From Phragmites australis (lineage: Eukaryota > Streptophyta > Magnoliopsida > Poales > Poaceae), in NCBI RefSeq assembly GCF_958298935.1, contig NC_084929.1:29081501-29145500 (forward strand): 64,000 nt of DNA, written 5' to 3'. Below the pieces are notes generated by a model. That model made no database searches. It had not been told where the DNA came from and saw nothing but the letters and a program-made list of their open reading frames with translations. The position numbers and the translations under genes are program-made. Position 1 is the stretch's first letter. Each line of letters opens with the position of its first letter. Positions 22,109 through 32,616 of the stretch are shown here, in pieces.

Positions 22109-23827
22109 TGAAGGGATCGGTGACGTCCTAAGAGTGGGTAAATTAGGACACTTAGAATCTATTCAGCTCCAAAAACTACACAAGATAAATATATATCAAT
22201 TTCTATCTAAATATACTCTAGGTTTATCTAGTGAATTTACTCTACCAATCAAAAGAGTTTGAAACCTATCTAGGAAGGTAAATTATAAGAAAGTAAATGC
22301 AAAAACGTAAATAAGGTAGAGAGAGCAAACTCGGCACAAGAGATTTTTATCTTATTGTATCGATAGCATGTATGCCACTCTTAGTTCACGTTAGAAATCT
22401 ACAAAGGATATGCTCCCGATCGACACCCGATCATGAATCTTAAGCCACAAAGTCACAAAGACAATTACTCCACCCAGATGAGCCACCAAGCCACCAAGGC
22501 AAGGTCTCACACTAACCTCTATTCTGGTTCCTTTCTGTCATGATCACTTCGGAGCTTGAGCCATCAAGGCAAGAGTCTTCGCGTCCTCATACACACTTCT
22601 TATCGCTGCTCCACACCAAGTCGAAGGGTCAACAAGCTTGAGCCACCAGAGCTCAAGATGTCGGTGAGTCATCAAGACTCTAAGGCACTAACGTACCAAG
22701 AGGTACAAGCTAGGATCACTCATTGATCCCTTCTTCAAACTGCAGCACCTAGCTACAACTCACTCTAGACATATAAGCACTAAACATTCTCTAATCTTAT
22801 ACTTAATTACCTTAGATAATCACTTTAAGTATTTTTGTGGCTTGAATGTCTCCTTAAGTGTGTATGAGTTTCCTCTAGACTCTAGCAGCACGCCACACCT
22901 TAAAATAACTAACTAGATGGGTATTTATAGCCTCAAACCCGCGCACTAACCATTAACCCAACGGCTCAGAAAAGTTGTTAATACCGGATGATCCGGTGGG
23001 AATAATAGTACTAACACCGGATTATCCGGTGAGTACACTCTCACAAACTAGCTGTTGGAACCCCACTCAAGCCCCTGTGAACATCAGTCACTCTGATGTA
23101 TACTTCATCTTCATCACCGGACTATCCGGTGAGTTCTCCTGAGACATCAGAACCTTTCTTTTTTCACTATGTAAATTGTTCCGGTGTTAGCATCCGGTGC
23201 ACATCACTTCATCACCGAACAATACGATGCCTTGAACTTCATTTTGTCTCTTTGCACTATTCATTATCCAGTGTATTATCCGGTGTAGCCTTGCTTCATC
23301 ACCAGACCTTCCGGCGTTTTGATCTTCGATCTTCCACTGTTGCAACCTTCTCTAATAGTAATGCTCCAGTGTGTATCTTTTTCTGATCACCGGACTATCC
23401 GATCGGTTGTTCCATTCTGCCTTTTGGACAGAAACACTCCGGTGTTGTAAGGCTTTGATCACCAGACTATCCGGTCAGGCTTAACCTTCATTCTTCAGCA
23501 CGCCACCCTTCTATGGAAGAATTGCTCCGGTGAGCACACTTGCTAATCACCGGACCTTTTCGGTGAGGTCTTCAAGCCTCCATCTCCCTTTGTCAAATAT
23601 GCTCCAGTGAGTTCAACACCCAGAGCACCGGACCATCCGATGAGGCAAATCTTCCAGGTACTTCTTCAATTCGATAAAACTTTGTCCCAGCTACGGTGGC
23701 TTCTTCATGTATTGCATCTATGAGATCTACTAACATATATTCTTGATAAACATGTTAGTCACATTGACTATATTGTCATTAATCATCAAAATCACAATCA
23801 TAGCTTAATAGGGCTATTTTCGCTACA
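22109..23827 (-). repeat. 3' LTR of Copia element 1
   Basis: On the plus strand it begins tgaagggatcggtgacgtcc and ends ttcgctaca. It carries about a dozen variants of a short palindrome of the form caccggactatccggtg between about 22980 and 23640. Confidence 0.85.
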
Positions 23828-23845
23828 ATCTCCCTATTTTTGGTG
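23828..23845 (-). promoter_or_regulatory. Polypurine tract of Copia element 1
   Basis: On the minus strand caaaaatagggagat directly precedes the 3' LTR start TGTAGCG, the position where plus-strand DNA synthesis is primed. Confidence 0.6.
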
Positions 23846-25119
23846 ATTGATGACAATACAATCAAAGCAAGTGGCAAATAATAAATGATACCAAAAATGA
23901 TACCAAATGTAACGATCATAAATGAGCATAAAATCTTACCACATTACTTGAATGCATGTTCTTACCACTTAGTCCCCTTGTTGTTGTGGTTCCCCCTTTC
24001 TCCATCGCCACTATCTCCCTTGATCGACTCATGCAAGAGCTTCTTCTTCTTCTCTCCTCTATAATATTTATCTTGCAATTTGCATCTTACTTTAGTCATC
24101 AAAATTCTCCTCATTTATCAACAATCTTCCAAAAAGGCTAGATGCACATGTTGAACTCAAAGGGAAAAATATTATAGCACATGGGAGAGAGATTCACAAA
24201 TTATGATCCAATTAAAAGGATATCAATTATATGTATATCACTACAAATGAATGATACCAATTATATGCTATGAAAGCACATGGATCATAATTTATAAAAC
24301 TCACATAATATAGTCTAAACTCCCCATATATGTGTGCATACATATGATGAGAAAGAAATATATGAACAACTAGACAATATGTCAAGATATGAAGTTTAAA
24401 CTATATTGTACATGGAGGTAGCTTAAATGAATAAAAGATTTGACAATAATACCAATTGAAGTATTTAAGCATTGCATAACTCCGATGACATGTTGATTGC
24501 TCCATGAAACTACAAGAGATACAACTTAGAACACATGTTAGTCTCAAAGTCACAGCCTATAGGATATACTTCCTCTAAAAATGTGCATACTAGTGTTGAA
24601 TACTTGTGAGATATATGCACTTGTTATTTATAACAATAGGGATTTATCCTATAGATTGGATCATGGTACATGAAAGATACCAATTGTAAAACTAGTGCTA
24701 TTAAATAAAACTACAACTAATAAACCATGTAGGTTGCTCATGGATTAGAGATAAACACAAGCAACATACCATATAAAAACCTACACTAGTCATTGCAATA
24801 GATTGAAATAAACATATGCAATCCTAGACGAGGCAAATAAGCTAGACTGAAAAAACAAAATACATGAATATAAGTCTAGCTATCATTTACCTCTTTTACT
24901 TTAGATGGGAATTTAGGTATATGATAATCATGATTTTCATCAAAGCGTCCAAACTTGTAAACTCGACTTTTTGCTTGAACCTTCACTTATCTTGTAAGCC
25001 AAGTCTCCAAATCTCTATAGCCGTTTCGAGCTTCAAATCTTTTTTGTAACCCAAACTGATTAGAGCTCCTTCATATTGGTGATGACTTTCTTGGACAGTC
25101 AATTGGGTTGGTTCCACAT

Positions 25120-26570
25120 TCAATCCTTTCTCCCAACTATGTATGCAACCACCTTTTCATTGTCCTTCTTCTTGAGCTTGTAGTGGTTGCTCTTAATCTT
25201 GATCTTATAGTTAGGCTTGGTGTAGAGATTGAAGGTCTTGTTGGAGAGGCTTGCCATCTTCTTCTTCTCCTTAATCTCTTTGTTCACTTGCTTGCATTGG
25301 AAGGACTTGTGGCCTTCTTGATGGCATTTGAAGTATGTCACGGTTGACCCCTCCGCAAGCTTCTTCACCATAAAAGTACGGTTATCTTGAGGAGGTTGGA
25401 TATGTCCTTTGCACTTTAAACTCGCCAAGTCTTTCTTGAGCTTTTCCACTTCTTGCTTAAGCTCATCATTCTCTTATGCAACGAGATTGTTAGATGATTC
25501 TACAACAATATTCTCAACACAAATCTCATTGCAAAAGGATAAGCTAGATAAAATAATTAAATCATCACACTAAGTAGAAGCATCTAAATTAGGATTGAAA
25601 TTAAATAGAGAGGTAGATTGCTTCAAAGACTTTAGTTTGAGATTCAATGTACTCAAATTTATTCTTAAGCTCATCATGCTCCTTGTTTAGTAAATTAAAT
25701 TTGCTCAATAATTATTCATACTAGAAACAAAGATAACATAAATGTCATTAAGTGCAATGAATTTCTTAAACTCTTTAGATTGTTTCTTAAGGATGCTTTG
25801 TTGCTCATTGATCAAATGAATGAGTTCACCGTAGAAGGAAGAATCCTTATCGGATTCATCATCACTTACATCGCTATTCATACCTTTAGCCATGAGACAC
25901 TTGCGAGATGACGTGCGTGATGACAACTTATGTGATAACGACCTTGAGAAAGAACTTTTCTTGGAGGGGAGGATGGTGAAGTTTTTATCACTTGAGCTTG
26001 ACTCTTCATTGTCGCTCACTCATCTTCATATGGTTGTGAATGCCTTGGCTCTTCCCCTTATCTCCCTCTTATTCTTGGTCTTCTTCTTCTCCTTCTTGAT
26101 ATGATCAATTATGTTGACCAAGTCTTTAATGGAAATAAGATGATCAACTTTGGTATTGATCATCTTTGTGTTCTTCTCTAACTTTCAGAAGAGCTTGGTC
26201 ATCTTATGATCAATTTCTTCATCACTTGATATGCTTTGATCATTCTTTTCATAACTCTCTTCATCTTGATCACTATCATCTTCGCTTGAGCTTGACTTTG
26301 CTCTTGTCTCCTCATCCTTGCCTTCATGTGTTAGCTTTGAGCTTGCTTGCTTGTGAGAGCAAAGTTCTTGGTATCAGATGAGGAAGAAGCTTCCACCTTA
26401 ATATTCATTATTATCTTATGAGCAGTGATCTTGCCAAACACTTGAATTGGAGTCATCTTTTTAATGTCATTGCTGTCGTAAATGATGGAGACTCTCCAAA
26501 CATCTCGAGTAGTGATCTAACTCTCGAGCTTGCAAATAATAAGTCATTAGAATTTTCCATCATGAGAAAC
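25120..26570 (-). pseudogene. Decayed Copia gag (element 1)
   Basis: On the minus strand, fragments appear in order: PIQVFGKITAHKIIMN (about 26400-26450), a Ser/Asp-rich stretch with SSSSEDDSDQDEESYEK, DHLISIKDLVNIIDHI, then SDNEESSSSDKNF (near 26010). The nucleocapsid knuckle FKCHQEGHKSFQC follows near 25290-25330. The first knuckle cysteine of the CX2CX4HX4C pattern is replaced by tyrosine, and several stops and frameshifts interrupt the frame. The plus-strand open frames here are antisense shadows. Confidence 0.7.
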
Positions 26571-26751
26571 TTATGCCATCGAAAAAATGAGCACTATAGG
26601 AATCTATCCTTACCCCGGACGTCACAACTCACTAGACAGTGAAGCCAAACCGATCACAATGAGACTACGGCTCAAATATCATTTGAATTGGTGAAACCTT
26701 GTGAAAGGTGTTAAGCTTTAACATAAATTGAATAGCTAGATGTGAGCCCTA

Positions 26752-26763
26752 GCTCTGATACCA
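26752..26763 (-). promoter_or_regulatory. Primer-binding site of Copia element 1
   Basis: The complement reads TGGTATCAGAGC, matching the 3' end of initiator tRNA-Met, two bases inside the 5' LTR. Confidence 0.85.
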
Positions 26764-26765
26764 AT

Positions 26766-28403
26766 TGAAATGATTGGTGACGTCCTAAGAGGGGTGTGAA
26801 GTACGACACTTAGAATCTATTCAGCTCCGAAAACTACACAAGATAAATCTATATCAATTTTTATCTAAATGTGTTCTAGGTTTATCTAGTGAGTCTACTC
26901 TACCAATCAAAAGAGCTTGCAACCTATCTAAGAATGTAAATTACAATAAAGTAATATGAAAACATAAATAAGGTGGAGAGAGCAAACTCGGCACAAGAAA
27001 TTTATATCATGTGGTATCGATGGCATGAATGCCACCACTATTCCACATTAGAGCTCCACAAAGGATATATTTTGAGGCTTAAGCAACCACTAGCCTCTCT
27101 TCCCGTTCATTGCCGTCGTGATCACTTTGAGGCTTAAGCAACCAAGCAAAGGGTCTCCGTGTCTTCATACACGCTTCTTATCGCTGCTCCACACCAAGTC
27201 GGAGGGTCAACAAGCTTGAGCCACCAAGGCCTAAGATGCAGGTGAGTAACCAAGACTCTAAGACGTCAACATACCAAGAGGTACAAGCTAGGATCACTCC
27301 TTGAACCCTTCTTCAAGCTTCAGCACCTAGCTACAACTCACTCTAAGCCTATAAGCACTAAAAACTCTCTAATCTTGTGCTTAATTACCTTAGATAATCA
27401 CTTTAAGTACTTCGATGGCTTGGATGTTTTCTCAAGTGTGTATGAGCTTCTTCTATACTCTAGCAGCATGACACACCTTCCAATGACTAAGTGGAGGGGT
27501 ATTTATAGCTTCAAACCCGCACACTAGCTATTAACCAAAAGGCTCAGAAAAGTTGTTAACAACAGATGATCCGGTGAGAACAATAGTACTAACACCTGAT
27601 CATCTAGTGAGTACACTCTCACAAACTAGCCGTTGAAACCCCACTCAAGCCTCTGTGAACACCAGACACTCTAGTGTATACTTCATCTCTATCACTGAAC
27701 TACCCGATGAGTTATCCTGAGCCATCCGAGTATTTCATTCTTCTCTATGTAAATTGCTCTGGTGTTAGCATCCAGTACACATCACTTCATCACCGAACTA
27801 TACGATGCCTTGAACTTCGTTCTACCTCTTTACATTGTTCATTGTCTAGTGTATTATCCGGTGTAGCCTTGCTTCATCACCAGACCTTTTGGTGTGTTGA
27901 TTTTCGATCTTCCACGGCTGCAACTTTCTCTAGTGGAAATACTCTGTTGTGTATCTTCTTCTGATCACACGACTATCCGATCGGTTGTTCCATTTTGCCT
28001 TCTGGACAGAAACACTCTGGTGTTACTATGCTTTGATCACCAAACTATCAAGTGAGGCTTAACCTTCATTCTTCAGCACGACACCCTTCTCTGGAAGAAT
28101 TGCTCCAGTGAGCACACTTGCTAATCACCCGACTTTCCGGTGAGGTCTTCGGGCCTCTCTCCCCCTTTGTCCAATGTGCTATAGTGAGTTCAATACCCAA
28201 ACACCGGACCATCCAGTGAGGCAAATCTTTCTGGAACTTTTTCAAATCGATCAAACTTTATCCCGGCTACGGTAGCTTCTTCATATATTGCATCAATGAG
28301 ACCTACTAACATATATTATTGACAAATATGTTAGTCTCATTAACTATGTTATCATTAAATATCAAAATCATAATCATAGCCTAATAGGATCATTTTTGTT
28401 ACA
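26766..28403 (-). repeat. 5' LTR of Copia element 1
   Basis: On the plus strand it begins tgaaatgattggtgacgtcc and ends tttgttaca. It carries the same series of ccggtg palindromes as its partner, but many are mutated, for example cacctgatcatctagtg. Confidence 0.85.
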
Positions 28404-28408
28404 CCCTC
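28404..28408. repeat. Right 5-bp target duplication of Copia element 1
   Basis: CCCTC, matching 22104-22108. Confidence 0.85.
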
Positions 28409-29430
28409 CCTATCCACAACTCCAGAAAATCAAATCCCCTCTACCTCTAGTACATCAAATCCCGACCGAATCCTACATTTGTCTCTAGATATACCTGATT
28501 CAAATTTATTTCCCTTCTATTATCTAGTTGGAATTGGTTTGGATTTGTTTGATTTAAAGTCCGACCACCGCAATTGGGGGAATTGTAATCGAATCAATCT
28601 CTCACGGGTTTCCCCAATTATCGGCCTATATAAGCACTAGAGGGGGGGATCAACCTGGGAGGCATGTAGATGGAAGAGGTGGGCGGAGCCCTGCTGCCGC
28701 CACCCATGGAGGGGAATAGGCCGAAGGCCCTGTTGCCATGAAGTTCGACCACAGTGAGGCCCTGTTGGTTGCCGTCCTTGTGCTGGTCGTTGTCCCCACT
28801 CACGCGTCACTGACATCCTGTCACCAACGTCCTACTATCACTTGGAGCCGACGGCCTCGTGAGCCACCATCGGGCCGGTCTAGTGAACCGCCGCTATGCT
28901 GGCCCCTTTGGAGTCCTTATGCCACCGCCACCAATGGAGATCAGTCGCTGTCATGCTGCCGCCCATGGAGCTCGGTAGGCCAATGAGGTATGTTGTCGCT
29001 GTCGTCATTCGTTGATCCGTGTGTTCCCCTTCTTCTACTCCTTCAAGATGATCTTGTGGTGGGTGAGCTGAGGGCTTCACCGCCGTGCCACACCTCGATG
29101 GGCTGCCATGACGGTGGCCTGGCGCCATGCGCAGTTCCAGTGTGAACTCCCCATGTTTTTCCATTTGGTTGATCTGGCCAGTGTTGTCGGCAACCCATCT
29201 TTTGAAGATTGCTTCGGCCACGCGCCTTCGAGCTTGTGTTTGATCCGGTCGCGCTACTAAGTTGGCCACAGACATGTGTCTCCGTCGTGGGTGCATGGCT
29301 TATGTTGCGCTGACCATGAGCACGAGAGGCGGAAGGTGGAGTGGTCGTGCTCTGGACCATTAGATCCTATGGACGGTGGATGAATGTGCTAAAGGTAGAG
29401 GATCTGTGTCCAATGGAGAGGGGGAGAAGA
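28409..29430. other. GC-rich core of the split TIR element
   Basis: From about 28650 to 29400 the DNA is GC-rich with open frames on both strands that do not resemble a family I know. A TATA-like ctatataagc lies at 28626-28635, before the GC-rich part. This is where a captured gene fragment would be expected if the element is a Pack-MULE. No exon boundary can be assigned with confidence. Confidence 0.4.
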
Positions 29431-29632
29431 AGAAGGTGCACTCTAATGTGGGAGAAACTAAGTCAACGTGGTCAGAGGATGAGGGATGCAAGTCAACAGC
29501 GTCACGTGTGCAAAATCATTATGAAACAGGTTGAGAGACGAGTTTCGAACATTTTTAAATGTTGGGGGATGAAATATTTCTGGTATTAGAGTTGAATGAT
29601 GGAAATTAAACCGCATCTATAATTGAGGGATG

Positions 29633-29792
29633 AAAAATAGACTTTTTCCTTTCTTCTTTGATGAACCTTTGAGGCTTTGTGGGTGATAATTGTAGCTGAT
29701 GAACCTTTGATGGAAAATAGACTTTTTCCTTTCTTCTTTGATGAACCCATGAAGCTTTGTGGGTGATAATTGTAGCTGATGAAATTTAGCAA
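29633..29792. repeat. 80-bp tandem duplication
   Basis: Two near-identical copies of an 80-bp unit starting gaaaatagactttttccttt and ending attgtagctgatga. The first copy spans the outer edge of the right inverted arm of the split TIR element. Confidence 0.85.
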
Positions 29793-31194
29793 GCTCAACT
29801 CATTTTAACACGAATAATTAGCGGGCACAGTCGGTCTCTTCTGATTTTCCTTTTAGAGAAGGGGTGTTCTCAAGGGAACAAGTGTGGTTCCGAGAAAGAG
29901 GGAAGGATGGTCCCATGTCATCACTTTTAAGCCACTATACACTTTTAGTGATTTATAATTTTAAGGAAACCGACCTAGAAGGGTCCAGTGCTCTATTAAT
30001 TCCTGGATAGTACAAAAATTTGCCATACATACAACATTACATAAAATCCTATAATATGAAAAACTTATATGAAGTTTGTGGGATTCTATAATATTAGTGG
30101 GTAACATTGTCCACAAGGCCTGATTGGCAAATGTATAGTGTATAGCCGGAAGGTGTGCTTCAAGAGCGTCTACAACAAATTTGGCGCCACTTTTAAAAAT
30201 CTAGCCTCATGGTGGATATTGAAGCCGTCTTCTTATCGGGAGACAAATTAACGAAGATCGAACGCTGCAACAGAACCTAACCATGAAGCTCCACCACCAC
30301 AATGGAACTCAATCCGTTCTTCGATGATGAAAGGACATGATGCAGGGGTGGTGGTGAATTATGTTCTAAAACTTTTTTTAAGTATAGGAACTATTAGCAA
30401 GGAAATTTAAACATTTTTAGTTTAAATTTCTATTTGTTTGGGTTGTAGCTTTTCTAAAATCTGCTTTTGGCTGATGGCCCTGGAGAAGCTGCTTATGTAA
30501 AAGTTATGTCTGTTTGGAAACCCTACTTTTGGATTGTCTTGTTGATAGTTTTTTAGCTGAATAAAATGTGCAATGTCTGTAATATTCTTGACTATTTGGA
30601 GTGAATATATTTTCTGTAAACTATTTTACTGATTGTTGTTAATATTTATGAAGAAAAACTAATATATAAGGTGTATATATATGTAACTAGTATTATTGCA
30701 AATGTAAATAGTTAGCTATCCATATATTTTAATTTTTTTCAAAACATATGTGAATCCCAAAATATGTTGTGATTATTTCTTTGATTACAAAAGTACAAAA
30801 GAATGACAAGAACATAACATCTAGACTATTCTCACATGGTCATCAAAGCATTAGCAATACTATCATAAAAGGCATTCATATTGGCGTCGTGTTCCTCAAC
30901 GGTTGGAGGCAGATGACTGACTCCTGGACCGATTGGTGTGATCTCATTTGACTCGAAGATCCAACGTCAAAACAACACAATGCACAAGCAAGATGCTCAA
31001 GATTTTCTCCATCTGTCACCCAAATCGAACAAAACAGTTATCATCAGAATTCAAAAGCAAAGCAATTTCCAGTTACCAAGCTAAGGCAATGCCATTACCA
31101 GTAATAAACTTTATACAAACTAGTATGTCCAATATGCATTACATATATAGTATCCAACACTAGCAATGATAATCTTGGTGAAAGTAATATTCTA
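29793..31194. other. AT-rich intergenic DNA
   Basis: No gene recognised. 30420-30600 has ctgcttttggctgatgg and agaagctgc words common in small grass hAT-type MITEs, without clear ends. Confidence 0.35.
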
Positions 31195-31960
31195 CAAAAA
31201 AGACAAGCAGATGCTCTCCTGGGACGCTTTCTTTGTGTTGATCAACTCAACTGCGAATTTGGAGACAACCTGAAGGCCGTGCTTTCTACATTCGACACCG
31301 CACAGCATGGTGCTTGCGTTCATTTTGCATGTAGCTGACCCAAGGTGCATCATATTGAGTCCTTCAGGTTCCCAATTTCCAAGACGACAAACTATAGGAG
31401 TGCAACCTTTCCATCACCCCTTTCACATCAACAATCTTCATAAGAGTGTTTGGCAGGTTCATTCACTGATGGGTAGTGATCTAGGTAGTGATCAATGTCT
31501 AAGTAAATCATGGGTTCCTCTGACCAATGGTTCGAAGCAACCTTGTGAGATTATCATATAGTGCTTTGTAGGTCTCAAGTCTCATCTCAATTGTCTTTTT
31601 CTTTACTCTTCAAGCCTTGTTATAGCTGATAGTGTACCGGTACTCCTTCTCAATTAACCTGATTATAGATCCTGATTTATAGTTAAGGTTATTCACAATC
31701 TGAGCATACATGATATTAATAACAAAATTTGATAAAAAGTTCATGTGGCTCCTCTCAAGTTCGTCCAACAAACAATTATGATCGGCCACTATCAACACTT
31801 CTAATAGTCAACCACTTCCTTTTAAAGGATGTATCCACCAAGAACAACCATCATTCATGCACTTTACATCATACTCCTTGCTAGACTTCACAACAATAAA
31901 TTGCCTCCGAAGAGATGTCGCACACCACAATATCCTTGATGGAATGGCTGGTAGGGTACC
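31195..31960 (-). pseudogene. Third MURA-like transposase fragment
   Basis: On the minus strand, from about 31950 down to 31560: FIVVKSSKEYDVKC, SWWIHPLKGS, VADHNCLLDELE, LSNFVINIMYAQIVNNL, IIRLIEKEYRYTISYNKA and KKTIEMRLETYKALYDNL. These match in order the MURA DNA-binding region of copies 1 and 2 (for example 60960-61330) and extend into RNP...DIDHYLDHYP. Stops interrupt it. Below 31440 another frame (GNWEPEGLNMMHLGSATCKM, then NASTMLCGVECRKHGLQVV) looks protein-like, but I do not recognise it. No ends of this MULE were found. Confidence 0.6.
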
Positions 31961-32616
31961 TTACCTACCTGGGGCATGTAAGAGTTGACGATGTTAATAT
32001 TTCCTCACTAAGTTCGCCATTTAGCAACTAGCCAACGTGTCAAGCCCGCACATCTCACAATCTGGAATAACACGGGCCATTTACAGCAGCAGCTGCACTC
32101 CATCTCCCAGAAGATATGTTTAGCAAATTAAACTTTTATACAGCACAAGGAACGATGAAAATGAAGCACAAATGCAGTGTCATTTCTCTTCCATATACTG
32201 ATATACAACGTACAGCGTATTTCGACAGTATTTTTGCTTGTTGCTTTCATAAACCTGGACTCATCTAATCAGACACAGGATTTCCAGCTATCAGCTTGCA
32301 CCTAACAACCCAGATGTAACTTGGAGACTAACCAGCTCAGGGAAAGTTTATCATGATTGAGATGCCAATACTCAACCTCTAAGCACAACAATAAGTTCGA
32401 CGAAGACATTCAGATCACTCCCTAAAAGACGTATGATCAGGAAAGCTCCGTCGAAGGAAAGAAAGTGGCAACCTTTTGCATTGGCCATCAAAACCATACA
32501 TTTGGGAATTCTCCAGATGCTTTACAGATTGGACCTAACCCCAGTCGTACACGAAGCTCGCTACTATGCTCTTGCAGAATCTACTGGTATCTACGGCTGT
32601 ATCTGTCAGAACTAGA

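Larger units (their letters stand above)
22109..28403 (-). mobile_element. Copia-type LTR retrotransposon 1, gag-only and non-autonomous
   Basis: Two long LTRs (22109-23827 and 26766-28403), both TG...CA, flank a 2.9-kb interior, with an exact 5-bp duplication CCCTC outside. Orientation is minus: the primer-binding site (complement of tRNA-Met, 26752-26763) lies next to the right LTR, and a purine-rich tract lies next to the left LTR. The interior encodes only decayed gag; no protease, integrase, RT or RNase H motif was found. The two LTRs differ in length (1,719 and 1,638 bp) and at many bases, so the insertion is old. Confidence 0.88.
21672..29643. mobile_element. TIR element (possible Pack-MULE) split by a Copia retrotransposon
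   Basis: About 21672-21890 is an inverted copy of about 29430-29643. Read left to right, the left arm has caattattgttatggg, atttcgtctctaaatg, tgaaacccatctctc, taacttgcatcccg and cttagcttctcccacatt. The complement of the right arm has the same words in order. Removing the Copia insertion (22109-28403 plus one target duplication) leaves about 1.7 kb: long inverted arms around a GC-rich core (21890-22108 and 28409-29430). Long arms with a GC-rich, gene-like core fit a Pack-MULE. The exact ends and target duplication were not resolved, and the core was not matched to a donor gene. Confidence 0.6.

Noticed and set aside
22109..28403. Endogenous pararetrovirus
   Set aside because: Paired LTRs, a 5-bp target duplication, a primer site and a polypurine tract identify an LTR retrotransposon; no movement-protein or viral coat motif was seen.
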